From the NCBI RefSeq assembly GCF_900112615.1, contig NZ_FOMK01000007.1:186001-250000 (forward strand): DNA of 64,000 nt. The letters run 5' to 3'. Each line of letters opens with the position of its first letter. Within the stretch, counting starts at the first letter, position 1. A program made the position numbers and the translations under genes. Source of the DNA: Chitinophaga sp. CF118. GTDB lineage: Bacteria > Bacteroidota > Bacteroidia > Chitinophagales > Chitinophagaceae. Below, one piece after another: positions 18,655-28,300 of the stretch. A model generated the notes under the pieces. The model had not been told where the DNA came from. It did no database searches and saw nothing but the letters and a program-made list of their open reading frames with translations.

Positions 18655-19614
18655 ATGGAACAAAGACAATTAGGTAAATCACCACTCAAGGTTGCGCCAT
18701 TGGCATTCGGAGGTAATGTTTTTGGATGGACGGCAGATGAAGCAACTTCATTCAAACTATTGGATGCATTTGTAGCAAGAGGTTTCAATCTTATTGATAC
18801 TGCTGATGTGTATTCAAAATGGATACCGGGTAATAAAGGCGGAGAATCTGAAAAGGTGATTGGGAACTGGATAAAGCAAGGCGGAAAAAGAGATAAAGTA
18901 GTGATTGCAACAAAAGTAGGGGGAGAAATGGCTCCTGATAAAAAAGGGCTCGCACCACAATATATTGAGAAAGCCATTGAAGATTCTCTTCACCGTTTAC
19001 AGACAGATTATATTGATCTTTATCAGACACATTATGATGACCTGGAAACACCTGTAGAGGCTACACTGGAAACATATGCAAAACTGATCAAAGCCGGCAA
19101 AGTACGTGTTATCGGCACCTCTAATATGAGTCCCGAAAGATTGCTGCAATCATTACAGGCCAGCGAACAATATGGTTATCCAAGATATGAAACATTACAA
19201 CCTGAATATAACCTCTATGACCGCCAAAAATTTGAGCGGGAATATGAGCCGATTACCAGGCAATATGATTTGGGAGTGATTAGTTATTATTCACTGGCCA
19301 GTGGTTTTCTGAGTGGTAAATACCGTTCTAAAGAAGATGCTGCAAAAAGTCCGCGAGGGAAGAAAGCACTCAGTTATCTGGATGAACGTGGAATGAATAT
19401 TTTAGATACACTTGATGAAGTAGCGGCAAGTTATCACACAACACCGGCAAGTGTTGCCATTGCATGGCTTGTACAGAGGGAAGGCCTGACAGCACCTATT
19501 GTCAGTGCAACCAATATAGAACAACTGGATGAATTGTTTAAGGCAACTCAGTTGAATCTGGATGCAGGAGCTATTGAAAAATTAAATATTGCAAGTGACT
19601 ATACGGATGTATAA
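18655..19614 (+). CDS. Aldo/keto reductase
   Basis: NADPH-dependent oxidoreductase of 319 residues with a TIM-barrel fold. The catalytic tetrad is visible: Asp and Tyr in LIDTADVYSKW, Lys in VVIATKVGG, and His in DLYQTHYDDLETP. The C-terminal part has the cofactor-binding PIVSATNIEQLDEL segment. It is closest in look to the AKR subgroup that includes YajO/YhdN-like and potassium-channel beta-like proteins; the natural substrate is unknown. The ATG at 18655 starts the usual MEQRQLGKSPLKVAPLAFG. Upstream 18405-18654 holds only untranslated DNA, with no clear promoter motif. Confidence 0.9.
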   Translation: MEQRQLGKSPLKVAPLAFGGNVFGWTADEATSFKLLDAFVARGFNLIDTADVYSKWIPGNKGGESEKVIGNWIKQGGKRDKVVIATKVGGEMAPDKKGLAPQYIEKAIEDSLHRLQTDYIDLYQTHYDDLETPVEATLETYAKLIKAGKVRVIGTSNMSPERLLQSLQASEQYGYPRYETLQPEYNLYDRQKFEREYEPITRQYDLGVISYYSLASGFLSGKYRSKEDAAKSPRGKKALSYLDERGMNILDTLDEVAASYHTTPASVAIAWLVQREGLTAPIVSATNIEQLDELFKATQLNLDAGAIEKLNIASDYTDV

Positions 19615-19626
19615 TAATAAAGTTTT

Positions 19627-19660
19627 AAGAGGGCGTATCTTACTTTTAGTACGCCCTCTT
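19627..19660. terminator. Intrinsic terminator of the aldo/keto reductase gene
   Basis: AAGAGGGCGTA (19627-19637) and TACGCCCTCTT (19650-19660) form an 11-bp stem followed on the plus strand by TTTGG; A-rich DNA on the left allows weak function for the convergent gene. Confidence 0.88.
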
Positions 19661-19681
19661 TTTGGTTGGGCCCGATTATTT

Positions 19682-20632
19682 CTAACTGATTTTAATCACT
19701 GTTTTCCCCTCGCTTTTCCCTTGCCTGCTTAATTCGATAGCCGCAGGAACTTCTTCCAGGCTTATCACAGCAGCCACTGAAACTTTTAGCATTCCATTAT
19801 TTACTGCATCAGTTAAAGAATCAAGAGATTCCACTGTACTTTTTGTTTCAAAATTACCTCCTGTGATATTCTTTTCTTTCAATGCATGACTATCTGCAAC
19901 AAAGTTCGTTGTCAAAGCCACACCACCATCTTTCACCAGTGCAGACATAGTTTTAAAAGCTTCCGCATTGCTGGCAAGATCAATCAGCCCATCCACGCCA
20001 TCAGGATATTTAGCTTTTATCTCGTGATCGACTGACAGCTTTTTATAATTGATTGTTTCTCTCGCACCCAATTCTGTAACACGTGAAGCCCCTTCATCAT
20101 CGCTGACAGTCGCTATCACATAAATCCCCTGCATATTAGCCAACTGAATTAAGAAAGAACCTACACCTCCAGTAGCACCTACGAGCAGCAATGTCTGTTC
20201 GTGTTTAAGTCCCGATTTTTCCACTAACTGTTGTGCGGTCATACCGGCAGTGGGTATAGCTGCAGCTTCGGTGAGTGAAATCTTTGCAGGCGCCCGGGAA
20301 ATGATCACACTATCCGGTACAATGGCATACTCCGCAAAAGCACCTTCACCTATTGGTGCATGAATGAATTGTCCATACACGACATCTCCTTCCTTAAAAT
20401 GGGTTACTCCTTCTCCCACTGATTCAACAATACCAGCACCATCCGTGCCCATAATCAGGGGGAATTGGTGCGGCATTTTCCCATCCAGGATACCATCTGT
20501 CAACTTCCAGTCAAAAGGGTTCATACCTCCCGCGGCTACACGGATAATAAGTGTACCAGGTTTTACTGTGGGCTTTGGAAGCTCCATTACTTCGGGAGCG
20601 GATTTAAATTTAGAAACAGCAACTGCTTTCAT
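19682..20632 (-). CDS. MDR-family NADP-dependent oxidoreductase (quinone-reductase-like)
   Basis: Medium-chain dehydrogenase/reductase of 316 residues lacking the structural-zinc Cys cluster, hence of the quinone oxidoreductase/enoyl reductase type. Seen: MKAVAVSKFKSAPEVMELP start, the GMNPFDWKLTDG segment, IMGTDGAGIVESVGEGV, and the Rossmann motif LLLVGATGGVGSFLIQLA near residue 150 for NADPH. Substrate unknown; small electrophilic carbonyls or quinones are typical. It stands 30 bp downstream of the CLC-F fluoride transporter gene on the same strand, with no terminator between them, so it may be carried on the riboswitch-controlled transcript. Confidence 0.88.
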   Translation of the reverse strand: MKAVAVSKFKSAPEVMELPKPTVKPGTLIIRVAAGGMNPFDWKLTDGILDGKMPHQFPLIMGTDGAGIVESVGEGVTHFKEGDVVYGQFIHAPIGEGAFAEYAIVPDSVIISRAPAKISLTEAAAIPTAGMTAQQLVEKSGLKHEQTLLLVGATGGVGSFLIQLANMQGIYVIATVSDDEGASRVTELGARETINYKKLSVDHEIKAKYPDGVDGLIDLASNAEAFKTMSALVKDGGVALTTNFVADSHALKEKNITGGNFETKSTVESLDSLTDAVNNGMLKVSVAAVISLEEVPAAIELSRQGKSEGKTVIKIS

Positions 20633-20662
20633 GAATACTAAGGAGTTAATATGGTGATGAAT

Positions 20663-21940
20663 TTATTTCTTGGAAACCGCAACACGCTGCGCACTGTAGA
20701 TACCAGCATGCCCACTGAAATAGTAAGCCGTAAAACAGGCCACGGCAAAATACAACGCATGCTCCGTGCCAAAAAGTTCTATGCCCATGAGGGTACAGGC
20801 TATAGGCGTATTGGTGGCCCCTGCAAATACGGCAATAAAACCAAGGCCGGCAAACAGATCTGGAGGTGCACCCACTAATCCCGCTATTGTAACACCTAAT
20901 GTAGCACCGATAAAGAATAACGGGGTAACTTCCCCGCCTTTGAAGCCCATACCCAGTGTGATAGCTGTAAAAAGCAACTTCCAGAACCATGCCCAGGTGG
21001 GAACATAACCATTAGTAAATGCTGCAACAATGCTTACGCCAGACTCATTCGATGCCGTTACTCCTAATCCTAAATAATCATGAGTTCCCAGCAACCAGCA
21101 TAACAGGATTATGATTATTCCACCAATAGCAGGAATCAGCCATGCCGGGCGGATAAATTGTTTTGCATACTTCTTAATGTTACGCATGCAGGTAGAAAAT
21201 GTAAAACTGGCAAGTCCGAAAGCAACACCGCTAACAATCACTTTTGCCAAAAGCAACAGATCGAAATGTATAAAATGAAAAAGGGAAGGTTTCGCTTCAT
21301 GAAATAAGATCTGGTAATGAGTGTGATGGATGCCCCATGCACCGCAAACAATATCTGCAAAGATAGCTGCAATCAGGCAGGGAATCAGTGCATCATAGCG
21401 GATTACGCCTATAGCCAGTACTTCCAGAGCAAAAACGGCCCCTGTGAGCGGCGTGCCAAACACCGCGCCGAAACCGGCTGCTATACCCGTCATTAACAGA
21501 ATACGAACATCTGCCTGCTTCAGGCGCATCCTGCGGCCTAAAAAGTTTGCCATACTGCCACCGATCTGTACAGCAGTACCTTCCCGGCCGGCAGATCCTC
21601 CAAAAAGGTGTGTAATAATAGTTGTAAGTAATACCAGCGGAGCCATGCGGGCCGGTACGCCCCCGCCCGGTTCATGGATCTCATCCATAATAAGGTTATT
21701 CCCTGCTTCAGACTTACCACCAAACTCTTTGTAAATGAAATAGATACCAACACCTGCGAGGGGCAGGAAATAGAGCAGCCACTCATGGTCATAGCGGTAC
21801 TCAGTTACATATTCCAGCAACCAGAGGAAAAGAGCCACCAATGTGCCCACAATAAGGGAAAGAGGAATAAGAATAATGGTCCAGCGGATAAGCTGATAAG
21901 CGATAGTAAATTGCTCAAATGACTGTCTGATAAACTTCAT
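20663..21940 (-). CDS. CLC-family fluoride/proton antiporter (CLC-F type)
   Basis: A 425-residue CLC membrane protein, about ten hydrophobic segments, no CBS domains. It departs from chloride CLCs in the way the fluoride-specific branch does: the usual GSGIP region reads EAGNNLIMDEIHEPGGGVP and the usual GREGP reads GREGTAVQ, keeping the gating Glu. The downstream GFGAVFGTPLTGAVFALE and GGEVTPLFFIGATLG segments form the rest of the pore region. Fluoride export in exchange for protons is known for that branch; here it is strongly supported by a fluoride riboswitch directly upstream on the same strand. The ATG at 21940 lies 2 bp after a sequence that can pair with the riboswitch. The MDR oxidoreductase gene follows at 30 bp. 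Confidence 0.9.
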   Translation of the reverse strand: MKFIRQSFEQFTIAYQLIRWTIILIPLSLIVGTLVALFLWLLEYVTEYRYDHEWLLYFLPLAGVGIYFIYKEFGGKSEAGNNLIMDEIHEPGGGVPARMAPLVLLTTIITHLFGGSAGREGTAVQIGGSMANFLGRRMRLKQADVRILLMTGIAAGFGAVFGTPLTGAVFALEVLAIGVIRYDALIPCLIAAIFADIVCGAWGIHHTHYQILFHEAKPSLFHFIHFDLLLLAKVIVSGVAFGLASFTFSTCMRNIKKYAKQFIRPAWLIPAIGGIIIILLCWLLGTHDYLGLGVTASNESGVSIVAAFTNGYVPTWAWFWKLLFTAITLGMGFKGGEVTPLFFIGATLGVTIAGLVGAPPDLFAGLGFIAVFAGATNTPIACTLMGIELFGTEHALYFAVACFTAYYFSGHAGIYSAQRVAVSKK

Positions 21941-22063
21941 AACCTACAAATAAACTTAATATGATGCCCCCTCACAGGAGCATCCGTTTCAATTTGTAGG
22001 CGTCATCAGTTCCGGCTAACTAATGCCCGGACGGTTCTTGTGCAGGAAGACACCATTTCCTGG
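21941..22063 (-). promoter_or_regulatory. Fluoride riboswitch (crcB motif) with translational expression platform
   Basis: Read on the minus strand. Aptamer about 22061-21994: GGAAATGGTGTCTTCC at the 5' side, a TCCGG...CCGGA hairpin, and CTGATGACGCCTACAAA at the 3' side, matching the crcB motif. P1 pairs GGUGUC (22054-22049) with GACGCC (22004-21999); GGAA and UUCC form the pseudoknot arms. After the aptamer come an 8-bp hairpin (GATGCTCC with GGGGCATC) and AUUUGUAGG (21951-21943), which ends 2 nt before the start codon and is a perfect 9-bp complement of CCTACAAAT at the aptamer 3' edge (22000-21992). Fluoride binding would free the start region. No U-run follows the hairpin, so translational rather than transcriptional control is inferred. 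Confidence 0.88.
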
Positions 22064-22175
22064 TATAGGGACAAATATAACATGTAAGTGCTAAAGATTA
22101 AAATTATCTTCTTCGTATCTTCAGAATGTTTTAAGAATGTTATTGCAATTTACAAAGCCTAAGCTGTACAGAACA

Positions 22176-22979
22176 ATGAGATTTTACCTTCAACTGTTTA
22201 TATTTACATCAATGATATCCTCTACCATGGCGCAAACAATGCCTGTAGATACATCAACAATCTCCATAAAAGATACTACTACAACCCTTTTTGACAGGCG
22301 TGCTGCCATAAAGAACTACCGCCCTTCCATTGCTGGGATCGCTGTTCCGGCTGTAATGGTTGGTTATGGCTTCTTTGCGCTGAAAAATCCGACACTACTA
22401 TCTATCAATCATACCACCAGGGCTGAATTAAGGGAAGACAATCCGGGCTTCTCCACCAAAATTGATAATTATCTTGAGTACTCTCCTGCACTGGCTGTAT
22501 ATGCACTCAACCTTGCTGGGATTCATGGCGCTCATAATTTCCGTGACAGGACAATGATCCTGGGTATTTCCGCCCTGCTGATGACAAGTACGGTGGGCAT
22601 CCTGAAAAACAGTACACATATATTACGCCCTGATGGAAGTACTTATAACTCCTTCCCTTCTGGCCATACTGCGACTGCCTTTATGGGAGCACAGTTTATG
22701 TGGCAGGAATATAAAGATGTAAGTCCCTGGTATGGGGTGGCTGGTTATGCAGCGGCAACTGCCACCGGCGTACTACGGTTGTACAATAACCGCCATTGGG
22801 TTAGCGATGTGGTTACTGGTGCCGGTATTGGTATCCTGAGCACAAAAGCAGCTTACTGGATCTATCCCAAACTGCAACGGTTATTCATACCTAAATCCGC
22901 CATGAATGCAATGATTCTGCCTACTTACAATGCAGAATGGAAAACTGCGGGTATCAGCCTTGTGTTCCTACCAAAATAA
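22176..22979 (+). CDS. PAP2-family phosphatase, exported
   Basis: Lipid-phosphate or undecaprenyl-pyrophosphate phosphatase type protein of 267 residues with a signal peptide (MRFYLQLFIFTSMISSTMAQ). The three PAP2 motifs are complete: KNSTHILRP (KX6RP), PSGHTATAF, and RLYNNRHWVSDV (RX5HX3D, with catalytic His). Several hydrophobic stretches precede and follow, but fewer membrane segments than in the undecaprenyl-specific enzymes, so a periplasmic or outer-membrane-associated acid phosphatase is possible. The ATG at 22176 starts the signal peptide; an upstream ATG at 22137 is in frame but adds a non-hydrophobic leader. It is divergent from the fluoride-transporter leader. Confidence 0.9.
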   Translation: MRFYLQLFIFTSMISSTMAQTMPVDTSTISIKDTTTTLFDRRAAIKNYRPSIAGIAVPAVMVGYGFFALKNPTLLSINHTTRAELREDNPGFSTKIDNYLEYSPALAVYALNLAGIHGAHNFRDRTMILGISALLMTSTVGILKNSTHILRPDGSTYNSFPSGHTATAFMGAQFMWQEYKDVSPWYGVAGYAAATATGVLRLYNNRHWVSDVVTGAGIGILSTKAAYWIYPKLQRLFIPKSAMNAMILPTYNAEWKTAGISLVFLPK

Positions 22980-23015
22980 GGCATTGTTATCTTTATATTA
23001 AGAACCTGTTATCAG

Positions 23016-23047
23016 TTGGTAACTGACCTCCAGAGAAAATAAGTTTG
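23016..23047 (+). promoter_or_regulatory. Bacteroidota-type promoter of the metallophosphatase gene
   Basis: TTG at 23016-23018 and TAAGTTTG at 23040-23047 (exact TAnnTTTG), spaced 21 bp, with the ATG 16 bp beyond the -7 box. The predicted leader is very short. Confidence 0.6.
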
Positions 23048-23063
23048 CAAAAATAACTTTTCT

Positions 23064-23996
23064 ATGGATCGTCGTTCATTGCTGAAAAGCCTTGGCCTGG
23101 GTGCACTGGTTAGCACCCTCCCGGGCACCCGCTCTCTTGCTGCTATTACTTCTACCACTAAAAAACCTGCATTAAGGTTTGCCCACCTTACAGATGTACA
23201 CCTGGAACCCGAAATGCATGCATCGGAAGGCCTTGCGAAATGCCTGCATCATATTCAGTCTCAAAAAGATAAGCCCTCCTTTATTATGAATACAGGGGAT
23301 TGTATCATGGATGCACTAAAACAACCTAAAGACCGGGTGGAAGTACAATGGAAACTCTGGCATGATCTCATGAAAAATGATAATAGTCTGCCAATAGAAT
23401 ATTGTATTGGTAATCACGACTGCTGGGGTGCTGGTCAGACATCAGACCTGCTCTATGGTAAAAAATATGCACTGGAGATGATGCGGCTGGAAAAACCTTA
23501 TCGTAGTTTTAACAAAGCCGGCTGGCACTTTATAGTTCTTGACAGTATCCAACCTAAAAAAGATGGTGTATGGTATACCTGTAAACTGGATGATGAGCAA
23601 TTCGATTGGCTGGAAAAAGATCTGAAGGCAAATACCACTATGCCTATCATCGTCTTATCACATGCTCCTATTGTATCCGCAGCAACTGTAGTTGTCGACA
23701 ATAAATATAAAGATGAGATCGGATACCAATTGGGATTAGGTTCTATGCACGTAGATTCTGCACGTATTGTTGCATTATTCGATCAACATCCTAATGTTAA
23801 ACTTTGTTTAAGTGGACATATCCACCTTTACGAACAGGTTATGTACAATGGCGTTACATACATCAGCAATGGTGCGGTAAGTGGTAACTGGTGGAAAGGA
23901 AAACGTTATCAGACAGACAATGGCTATGCTATGGTAAATCTGTATGACGATGGTAGTTTTGAGAACGAGTATATTCCTTATGGCTGGAATGTTTAA
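23064..23996 (+). CDS. Exported calcineurin-like metallophosphoesterase with twin-arginine leader
   Basis: A 310-residue phosphoesterase resembling CpdA/purple-acid-type periplasmic enzymes. The N-terminus MDRRSLLKSLGLGALVSTLPG fits a Tat signal (RR followed by S-L-L-K), implying folding with metal before export. Dimetal motifs in order: LTDVHLEP (D-x-H), MNTGDCIMD (GD), CIGNHDCW (GNHD), LSHAPIV and CLSGHIHLYEQ (GHxH). All five are intact. The substrate is not evident; cyclic nucleotides, phosphomonoesters or phospholipids are all possible. Its stop overlaps by 4 bp the stop of the convergent small gene at 23993. Confidence 0.9.
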   Translation: MDRRSLLKSLGLGALVSTLPGTRSLAAITSTTKKPALRFAHLTDVHLEPEMHASEGLAKCLHHIQSQKDKPSFIMNTGDCIMDALKQPKDRVEVQWKLWHDLMKNDNSLPIEYCIGNHDCWGAGQTSDLLYGKKYALEMMRLEKPYRSFNKAGWHFIVLDSIQPKKDGVWYTCKLDDEQFDWLEKDLKANTTMPIIVLSHAPIVSAATVVVDNKYKDEIGYQLGLGSMHVDSARIVALFDQHPNVKLCLSGHIHLYEQVMYNGVTYISNGAVSGNWWKGKRYQTDNGYAMVNLYDDGSFENEYIPYGWNV

Positions 23997-24187
23997 CTTT
24001 TTTTACGTTTCTCATCTGCCTTATCCTTACTATCATATTCATTTTCATCATATCCTTCCAGGGTATTATTTTTATCATCATTGAACTCCTTTTTGGGAGC
24101 AGCTTTTGCGGCTTGAACATTGGTAGCATTTTCGCGTTTTGTCTGTTTAATAGTACGTTGAGTGCTCGTTGTTTTTTTAACTGTCAT
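23993..24187 (-). CDS. Small highly charged protein of unknown function
   Basis: A 64-residue protein starting MTVKKTTSTQRTIKQTKR (ATG at 24187), rich in Lys, Asp, Asn and Glu and without a hydrophobic segment, so probably intrinsically disordered and cytosolic. The basic N-terminal third, the central AKAAPKKEFNDDKNN and the C-terminal DSKDKADEKRKKS give it a mixed-charge character. Small genes of this kind are frequent in Chitinophaga-like genomes, but I know no named family. The frame runs on upstream to 24232, but the extension looks unnatural. It overlaps the convergent metallophosphatase stop by 4 bp. Confidence 0.5.
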   Translation of the reverse strand: MTVKKTTSTQRTIKQTKRENATNVQAAKAAPKKEFNDDKNNTLEGYDENEYDSKDKADEKRKKS

Positions 24188-24237
24188 AACAATACATTTT
24201 ACATATAGAGTTACAAAAATGCTGCCATGCAAAACAG

Positions 24238-24271
24238 AAGAGGATGCATCATATTACTGATACATCCTCTT
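24238..24271. terminator. Terminator after the first RND efflux operon
   Basis: AAGAGGATGCATC (24238-24250) and GATACATCCTCTT (24259-24271) form a 13-bp stem with one mismatch (a wobble pair in one orientation). It lies 6 bp past the stop of the adaptor gene. The T-run on the minus strand is weak. Confidence 0.7.
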
Positions 24272-24277
24272 TTCATT

Positions 24278-25360
24278 TTATTCTATATTGATATCATTTT
24301 TAATCTCGTCAGTTGCCTGTAATATAACTTTATCCCCTGGCATCAATTGACCAAACACTTCCGTTGAATCATTATGCCGATTTCCTTCTTGCACATCTAT
24401 CCAGTGCGTACGACCATTTTTAATGGCTATCACATACTTTCTTTCCGTAGAAGTAACGATTGCACTACCTGGTACAACCATTGCCTCAAGGGAGCCCGTA
24501 ACCGGTATTACAATTTCTGCATACATACCAGGTTTAAGCTGATGCTGCGGATTCTGTACATCTACTTCCACAGCTTCTGAACGATAGTGGTCATTTAATG
24601 AACCGGCCTGCCGGCTGATACCTCCTGCAAATTCAACTCCCGGTAATGCATTCACGTGAAATTTCACTTGCCTCACAGCTGAGAGTTGCGCACTGTATGC
24701 CTCCGGTACCTGCACTACCAAACGCAGCCGGCCCTCCTGCTCCAGCATCAGCATAGGACGCCCGTCAACATTTGTTGTAGGGCCAACCAACGCTCCTGGA
24801 TGAATATTACGTTCTGTGATCACCCCATCAAACGGAGCGGTCACCGTCAGATAACTACGGGTAGCTTCCAATGCACGCAGATTAGCCAGCTCACTATTCA
24901 TAATAGCACTATCTGCCAGCATCTTTGCATTTGCCACTTCCACATCATGTGGGGAAATAGTACCAGGGGTTTCACTGACAGCCAGAGTACGTTCGTAGTT
25001 ATCTCTTGATCCTGCAAATACAGCTTTCGCCTGCAGGTATTTTGACTGTGCTGCATAATATTGCTGGATGATTTCCGGTGCATCCAGCTGTAACAATAAT
25101 TGTCCTTTTTTCACTACACTTCCACGGTCTACCATTATATCTCTTACAAAACCATTTACACGTGGGTAGATACTTACCTTTTGATAAGCCTCCAATACAG
25201 CTGGGAGTTCTATACTGGAAGAAAGGGGTTTCTTAATTACTTCGGTGAGCGTATAATTGTTAACGTTATCTTTCTTCGTTGTTCTCTTTTTTGATGAAGC
25301 GGTATTACAGGCAGCCAGTAATACCACAACACTAGTGATAATCACGATATTCTTATACAT
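24278..25360 (-). CDS. RND efflux periplasmic adaptor (membrane fusion protein), lipoprotein
   Basis: A 360-residue HlyD/AcrA-type adaptor that joins the inner-membrane RND pump to the TolC-like channel. Lipobox VVLLAAC at the N-terminus gives a lipidated Cys about residue 17. Seen: the first lipoyl half-motif SIYPRVNGFVRDIMVDRGSVVKKGQLLLQLD, an alpha-helical hairpin (EIIQQYYAAQSKYLQAKAVF), the second lipoyl half with VTAPFDGVITERNIHPGALV, and a beta-barrel domain ending with VVPGSAIV. The ATG at 25360 (MYKNIVI) overlaps the end of the pump gene by 8 bp, which suggests translational coupling. Last gene of the TolC-pump-adaptor order, the reverse of most such operons. Confidence 0.93.
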   Translation of the reverse strand: MYKNIVIITSVVVLLAACNTASSKKRTTKKDNVNNYTLTEVIKKPLSSSIELPAVLEAYQKVSIYPRVNGFVRDIMVDRGSVVKKGQLLLQLDAPEIIQQYYAAQSKYLQAKAVFAGSRDNYERTLAVSETPGTISPHDVEVANAKMLADSAIMNSELANLRALEATRSYLTVTAPFDGVITERNIHPGALVGPTTNVDGRPMLMLEQEGRLRLVVQVPEAYSAQLSAVRQVKFHVNALPGVEFAGGISRQAGSLNDHYRSEAVEVDVQNPQHQLKPGMYAEIVIPVTGSLEAMVVPGSAIVTSTERKYVIAIKNGRTHWIDVQEGNRHNDSTEVFGQLMPGDKVILQATDEIKNDINIE

Positions 25361-28300
25361 GAGTGATGATTGTTTTATGGTCAGCAATATTTTTTTCAGG
25401 CATAAGGGAGGGTGAGTCGTAAGTAGTTTTACGCTGCATGGCGGCATACACCAGTGGTAATACAAACAACGCAGCCACTGTGGATGCAATCAGCCCACCT
25501 ATCACAGCTCGTCCTAATGGGGCAGTCTGATCGCCCGATTCGCCCATTCCGGATGCCATAGGGATCATACCTGCAATCATGGCAAGACTGGTCATGAGGA
25601 TAGGACGCAAACGGATCCCGGCACTCACAATACCTGCTTTATAAGCATCCCTGTATTCCAGCCTAAGCTTTTCTGCATTTGTAACAATAAGGATGGCATT
25701 AGCCACTGATACTCCGGTAGACATAATCATACCCATGTAAGACTGCAGATTAAGTGTAGATTCTGTAAGCAATAACATAAGCAGTGCACCCGCAATTACA
25801 GCCGGGACAGTTACAAGTACAACAAAACTCAGTTTAAATGACTGATAGTTGGCTGCTAAAAGTAAGAAGATTACGACGATGGCCAGGATCAGACCATTCT
25901 GCAATCCGCCAAGTGTTTCCAATAGTAGGCTGGAACTACCCTTTACCTCTGTTTTTAACCCTCTGGGAGGCGGCCCAAGTTCATCAATTTCCCTTTGTAC
26001 AGCTGTTGTTGCTCTCCCAAGATCAGCACCAGAAATATTTGCACTCACAGTCAGAAATCTACGGGGGCCGGCACGGTCATATTCTCCGGGCATTTCGCTA
26101 TATGAGAAGGTTGCTACGTCGCCAAGTACCGGGCGTGATTGTCCTTTTACCAACGGGATCTCTTTCAGATCGTCTACAGTCTGCATATTGTATTCCGGAA
26201 TTTGTACCTGCACCTGATAGGTGTAGGCACCTTTCTGATCCAACCACTGATTCTTTTCAGAAAAACGGCTGGAGGAAGTTGATGCTGTAACTGAGCGGGC
26301 CACCTGGTAGATATTCAATCCCATCTGTGCCACTTTAAAGCGGTCTACATTAATATTGATAACCGGATAGTGCAATGGCTGGGCAATCTGTACATCCCGG
26401 AGGATATCGATCCGCTTCAGCCTTTCTACCAATCTATCTGCATATTCCTCAATCTGCTTCATATCTTTACCTGCCACCCGCACTTCAATGGGTGTTGCTG
26501 AACCCTGGCTCATAATCTTCTCTGTCAGGTCTACCGGCTCAAAAGATATCCGTAATTCCGGATAGTGAGTAGAGATTACTTTCCTAAGCCGGTCTTTTAA
26601 CTTGTCTATATCCGTCTTATAATTTTCATCCAGATTTACCTGCAATACTGCCTCATGTGTGCCGGCATTGAACACATACAGGTTACTTGAACCAAAGCTG
26701 CTGGGTATTAGTCCCACATAAGCTGAACTGATAGCCACATTTCCATTCACAGTACTATCTATCAGCTGTAATACCTGATGTACTTTCTCTTCAGTACGTT
26801 CCAGTCTTGTACCATCCGGTTCACGCAGGCGAAGCTGGAATTGTCCACCATTAAGATGCGGCATCAGGTCTTTTCCTATTACCATAAAAGCGGCACCGGC
26901 AGCTGCAAATGCAACAATAACATACATAGTGATCACCAATGCAGAATGCTTGCCTAACATTTCCAGCGTACGTATAAACCAACCTTTAAAGCGCTCAAAA
27001 CTGCTGTTTTTTTCCGGATGTTGCTGCTGATCGGACAAATGGGAGTCTACTTCTTTGATTTCTTCTTCGTCCAATGCCAGTCCCGCATGTGCATGTGGCT
27101 GCCCATGATGATACTGGAATTTCTCTTCTTTTAGCCACCAATTGGAGATAACAGGTACCAGTGTTTGTGCAGTAAAGAATGATGCAATCATGGCAAATCC
27201 GATAGACAAAGACAATGGCAGAAACATTGCTTTAGGTACGCCTGTCATAATAAGTGAAGGTGCAAATACCGCCAGGATACAAAGCAGGATGAGTAATAAA
27301 GGGAAAGCTATTTCCTCACATGCTTCATAGATGGCTTGTCGTTTAGGCTTGCCCATTTCCAGGTGCTGGTGAATATTTTCTATGGTGACAGTCGCCTGAT
27401 CTACCAGCACTCCTATTGCCAATGCAAGACCACTAAGAGTCATGAGATTTATTGTTTGTCCGGCCAATTGTAATCCAAGTACCGCACTTAATATTGCTAC
27501 AGGGATAGTGATTACCACCACAAGGCAACTACGTAAATCCCGCAGGAAAAGTAATACCATCAAACCAGTTAACAGTGCTCCAAGTAAGCCTTCTGTCACC
27601 AGTCCTTTTACTGCATTGATCACGGCTACTGACTGATCAAATTCGTAGGTAATTTTCGTATCTTCCGGCAGCAGGCTTTGCATTTCCGGTAGTTTAGCCT
27701 TAAGTTGTTTTACAACTTCCCAGGTAGATGCATCGGCAGTTTTAACTACCGGCATATATACTGAACGTTTACCATTCACCAGTGCATAGTCTACTGTTAT
27801 ATCTGCTGCATCAGCTACATTCGCCACATCCTTAACAAACACGGTGGATTGACCATTGGTCGTAATGGGAATATCACCGAAATCTTTCACTTGTTCCTCT
27901 AATGAGTTGATGGTTGTGAGGTACATTTTATTGTTAATACGGATATTACCGGAAGGCGTCATCACATTATTTTTTGCAATGGCTTCCACTACCTGGTCTG
28001 CACTTAAGTTATAACTACGCAATTGCTCCGGGATGACATTCACTACTACAGAACGGGCATTGGCGCCAAATGCAGGTGGTGCTGAAAGACCGGGAACAGA
28101 TGAAAACATAGGCCGTATACGGGTATTAGCCAGGTCGTAAATATCTTTCAGAGAGCGGGTTTTAGAACTGAATACCAATTGTCCAACCGGCAGTGAAGAT
28201 GCATCAAAACGCACTACCTGCGGAGGTGCGGCCCCCGGTGGAAAAAAGTTCATAGCACGGCTAACCTGTAAAGCTACCTGTGCCGATGCTTCTGCCATAT

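Noticed and set aside
25838..26290. 150-codon open frame opposite the first RND pump
   Set aside because: Antisense shadow with no family features, inside a clear essential domain of the pump.
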